Shown here: positions 62,226-64,000 of the stretch, piece after piece
How the letters are laid out: each line of letters opens with the position of its first letter
Position numbering within the stretch: position 1 is the stretch's first letter
Assembly (NCBI RefSeq): GCF_019578655.1
Contig: NC_063259.1
Coordinates: 7,800,001 to 7,864,000, forward strand
Source of the DNA: Ricinus communis
Lineage: Eukaryota > Streptophyta > Magnoliopsida > Malpighiales > Euphorbiaceae
Reading direction: 5' to 3'
DNA length: 64,000 bases
Translations under genes and position numbers: made by a program
Notes under the pieces: model-generated
What the model saw: only the letters and a program-made list of their open reading frames with translations
Database searches by the model: none
Told to the model about the DNA's origin: nothing

Positions 62226-63535
62226 ATTTCCCATGTTACTAGTGTTGAAGAATTATTTATGTCAGTATTAGTTACGCATGTCTCTAGTAGTGAAGAGCAG
62301 TTTTTCATCAAACAATATGACATTTCAGTTTGAGCACTCTTAGGTGTTTTAGCCATAACATCTTCTACAGAGCTCGGATTGAGGCGAATCAACTGACGTT
62401 GGAAAGCTAAGAGACGGGGCTATAACTTTCATGTTTTAATAATTTTCAAATTCTGTCATCCTAAGGACGAAAATGCCCCTAAAGTTTCTGCTCCTGCACA
62501 GTATGATGTCTTTTCACTTTGAATTGTGCCTTTCTATTGGGAGACGAATTTTGACCACTTGTAACCAACTCTAAGGCCTATATAAATGTTATTTCTGTTC
62601 TTAAAATGGGGATACAACATTAGATAAATTAGAAATAAAAATAGAAAATTAGTTTTAAGTGCATTTTGAAAATAAGATAAAGGCAAAAGGAAGATAGTTC
62701 TTGAAAAGGCTACATTCTCACAAGTAACTAATTGGAAGACATTGGAGATCACTACATACTTTATTTTTACCCCTTTTTCTCCTTTCTTTACTTGTTTTAC
62801 TTGATGTTTAGTGTAGTATTTTGTGTTTTGATGGTTTTATCCAAGATGTATCAAGGCTAACTTTCTTATTTATTAGAATTACAAGGATGAATTGATCTTG
62901 TGAACTACTTTTATTTTATTAGTAATGCATGGTTGATTTGTGTTCAATTGAGTGCTTAATTGTTTTATGTATGCTTGATCACGATATATAATATGTTAAT
63001 CAAAGGTTCACAATGAGAGTTGGGATTTTTGGTGGAAATGCAATTGAACTCACTTAAAGGTTAGGAAAGTACCTAGAGATAAGAAATCCACTTTGAGGGG
63101 TAAAAGGATTGGCATGGTTCTTAATGGTTTTTTTTCTATCTCTACAATGACATGAGAGTATTTGTAGACTCTAGATGGAAATTTCCTTAATTGACAATAA
63201 GAGTTGCTTTTAAGGATTTTAGGTCATATTCTCCAATCAATACATGCGTTGACATTAATTCTTAGTTTCTTGATTAATTCTCAATTGTGGTTCTGACAAA
63301 CATTTCCTAAAATTGTTGGTAGATAATTTAATTAGTTTAATTAGTAGTTATTATTTGTTAATTAATTTTATTTTAGTTATAGAATAATTAAATTTAACTT
63401 TACAATAATATTTTTCCTATCCACCTTAGTATCTTTATTAACTAATACAAAATCGCTCGAAGTTCCCTAGAGTTCGACACCCTATTCACTCTATATTTAG
63501 TGTGAAACTAGGGTACAATTCCAGCCACATCAACT
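62226..63535 (+). mobile_element. Gypsy-type LTR-like sequence, no gene
   Basis: Non-satellite, AT-rich sequence. It has a TATATAAAT box at 62579-62587, a long T-rich downstream part, and near 63465-63530 the words TCCCTAGAGTTCGACACC and GAAACTAGGGTACAATTC, which resemble the ends of plant gypsy LTRs. No primer-binding site could be fixed, and the next segment is an RT fragment in the opposite direction. The TGTTTAGTGTAGTATTTTG run and other parts match no other sequence in this window. Confidence 0.4.
62579..62587 (+). promoter_or_regulatory. TATA box in LTR-like sequence
   Basis: TATATAAAT follows a GC-containing CTAAGGCC. It is the only good TATA match in this segment; function is inferred from the LTR-like setting. 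Confidence 0.4.
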
Positions 63536-63539
63536 ACGT

Positions 63540-63991
63540 TGCCTAATAACTCCTTAATGTAACTCCGAACACGCTATTCTTCTAGTTGAGTCTTAGGTTA
63601 TACCTTTCCACTCGTCCTAAGAACTTATTAAGAGCTTGAAAGTGCCTTTCCCTTATTTCAAACTTTAACATCATGTCATCAACATACACCTCCACCTCTT
63701 CATGCATCATATCATAAAAAAAAGGTAGTGGCTGCTCTCTAATAAGTCGCCCTTACATTCTTTAGTCCAAAAGGTATAACCTTGTAGTAGTATGTCCCCT
63801 ACCCGGTGATGAACGACTTCTTTAGCTTGTCCACTACTACCATCATGATGTAATTGTATCCGAAGAACTCATCCGAATAGGAGTACATCGCATTTGAAGC
63901 GGCACTATCAACTATTACATCTATGTGGGCAGAGGAAAGTCATTCTTTGGGCATGATTTCTTCAAGTCCCTATAGTCCACATAATTCAAAG
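63540..63991 (-). pseudogene. Tat-like Ty3/gypsy reverse transcriptase fragment
   Basis: The minus strand reads, from the window edge, YVDYRDLKKSCPKNDFPLP, a one-base shift, HIDVIVDSAASNAM, SDEFFGYNYI, KKSFITG, a stop, GTYYYKVIPFGLKN, a stop, RAATTFFYDMMHEEVEVYV and the catalytic YVDDM at 63672-63686, then RERHFQALNKFLGRVERYNL and FGVT. This is the palm of a gypsy reverse transcriptase. The wording (CPKNDFPLP, DMMHEEVEVYVDDM) is typical of the Tat/Ogre branch. It has two stops and one shift within about 130 codons, is cut by the window edge at its N-terminus, and ends near 63540 in LTR-like DNA. Confidence 0.9.
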
Positions 63992-64000
63992 TATACCATC

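Overview
This window looks like heterochromatic, repeat-dominated nuclear DNA of a flowering plant, probably a eudicot. It carries plant-type Ty1/copia and Ty3/gypsy retrotransposons with tRNA primer-binding sites, plant-style LTRs and TATA boxes, and one piece of a plant profilin gene. I see no intact host gene, no tRNA or rRNA gene and no CRISPR array. Every recognisable coding sequence is broken by stops, frameshifts or deletions.

A 39-bp tandem repeat fills about 33.6 kb (roughly 860 units, about half the window) in six arrays: A1 1-7974 (split by an insertion at 1637-1925), A2 17528-22590, A3 23571-25345, A4 27096-34528 (opposite orientation), A5 49436-53350 and A6 54483-62225. Because 39 is 3 x 13, a tract of units stays open in two sense frames and one antisense frame. 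This yields many long apparent ORFs made of 13-residue repeats, which I treat as by-products of the period and not as genes. Units carry one CpG at a fixed place, and the common variants there (ACG, ATG, ACA) are what CpG deamination on either strand would produce.

Five copies or fragments of a second family, called E here, sit at array edges: 7974-9335, 25346-27095, 34529-34813, 46679-48727 (minus strand) and 53350-54482. E has a TATA box in the two best copies (a degenerate match in a third), clusters of palindromes about 21 bp apart, and in two copies a terminal TGRCRACTCCC motif like the primer-binding site of Tat/Ogre-type gypsy elements. The minus-strand copy is preceded by a purine tract and a 21-bp minisatellite, and then by the 39-bp array. 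This is the layout of the tandem-repeat-rich 3' UTR plus 3' LTR of Tat/Ogre elements. My main inference is that the 39-bp satellite grew out of such a 3' UTR. A Tat-like reverse transcriptase fragment lies at the right edge (63540-63991, minus).

The spaces between arrays hold nested, truncated elements: copia A (9845-11816, itself holding a possible solo LTR), copia B (11865-17527, without a 3' LTR), a Tekay/Del-like chromovirus on the minus strand (34814-40028, lacking integrase and its 3' LTR), and an Athila-like element (40030-46678) whose reverse transcriptase, RNase H and integrase have been deleted. Between A2 and A3 lies a captured last exon of a profilin gene with one in-frame stop. 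The genes do not act together; the window records amplification, insertion, inversion and methylation-linked decay.
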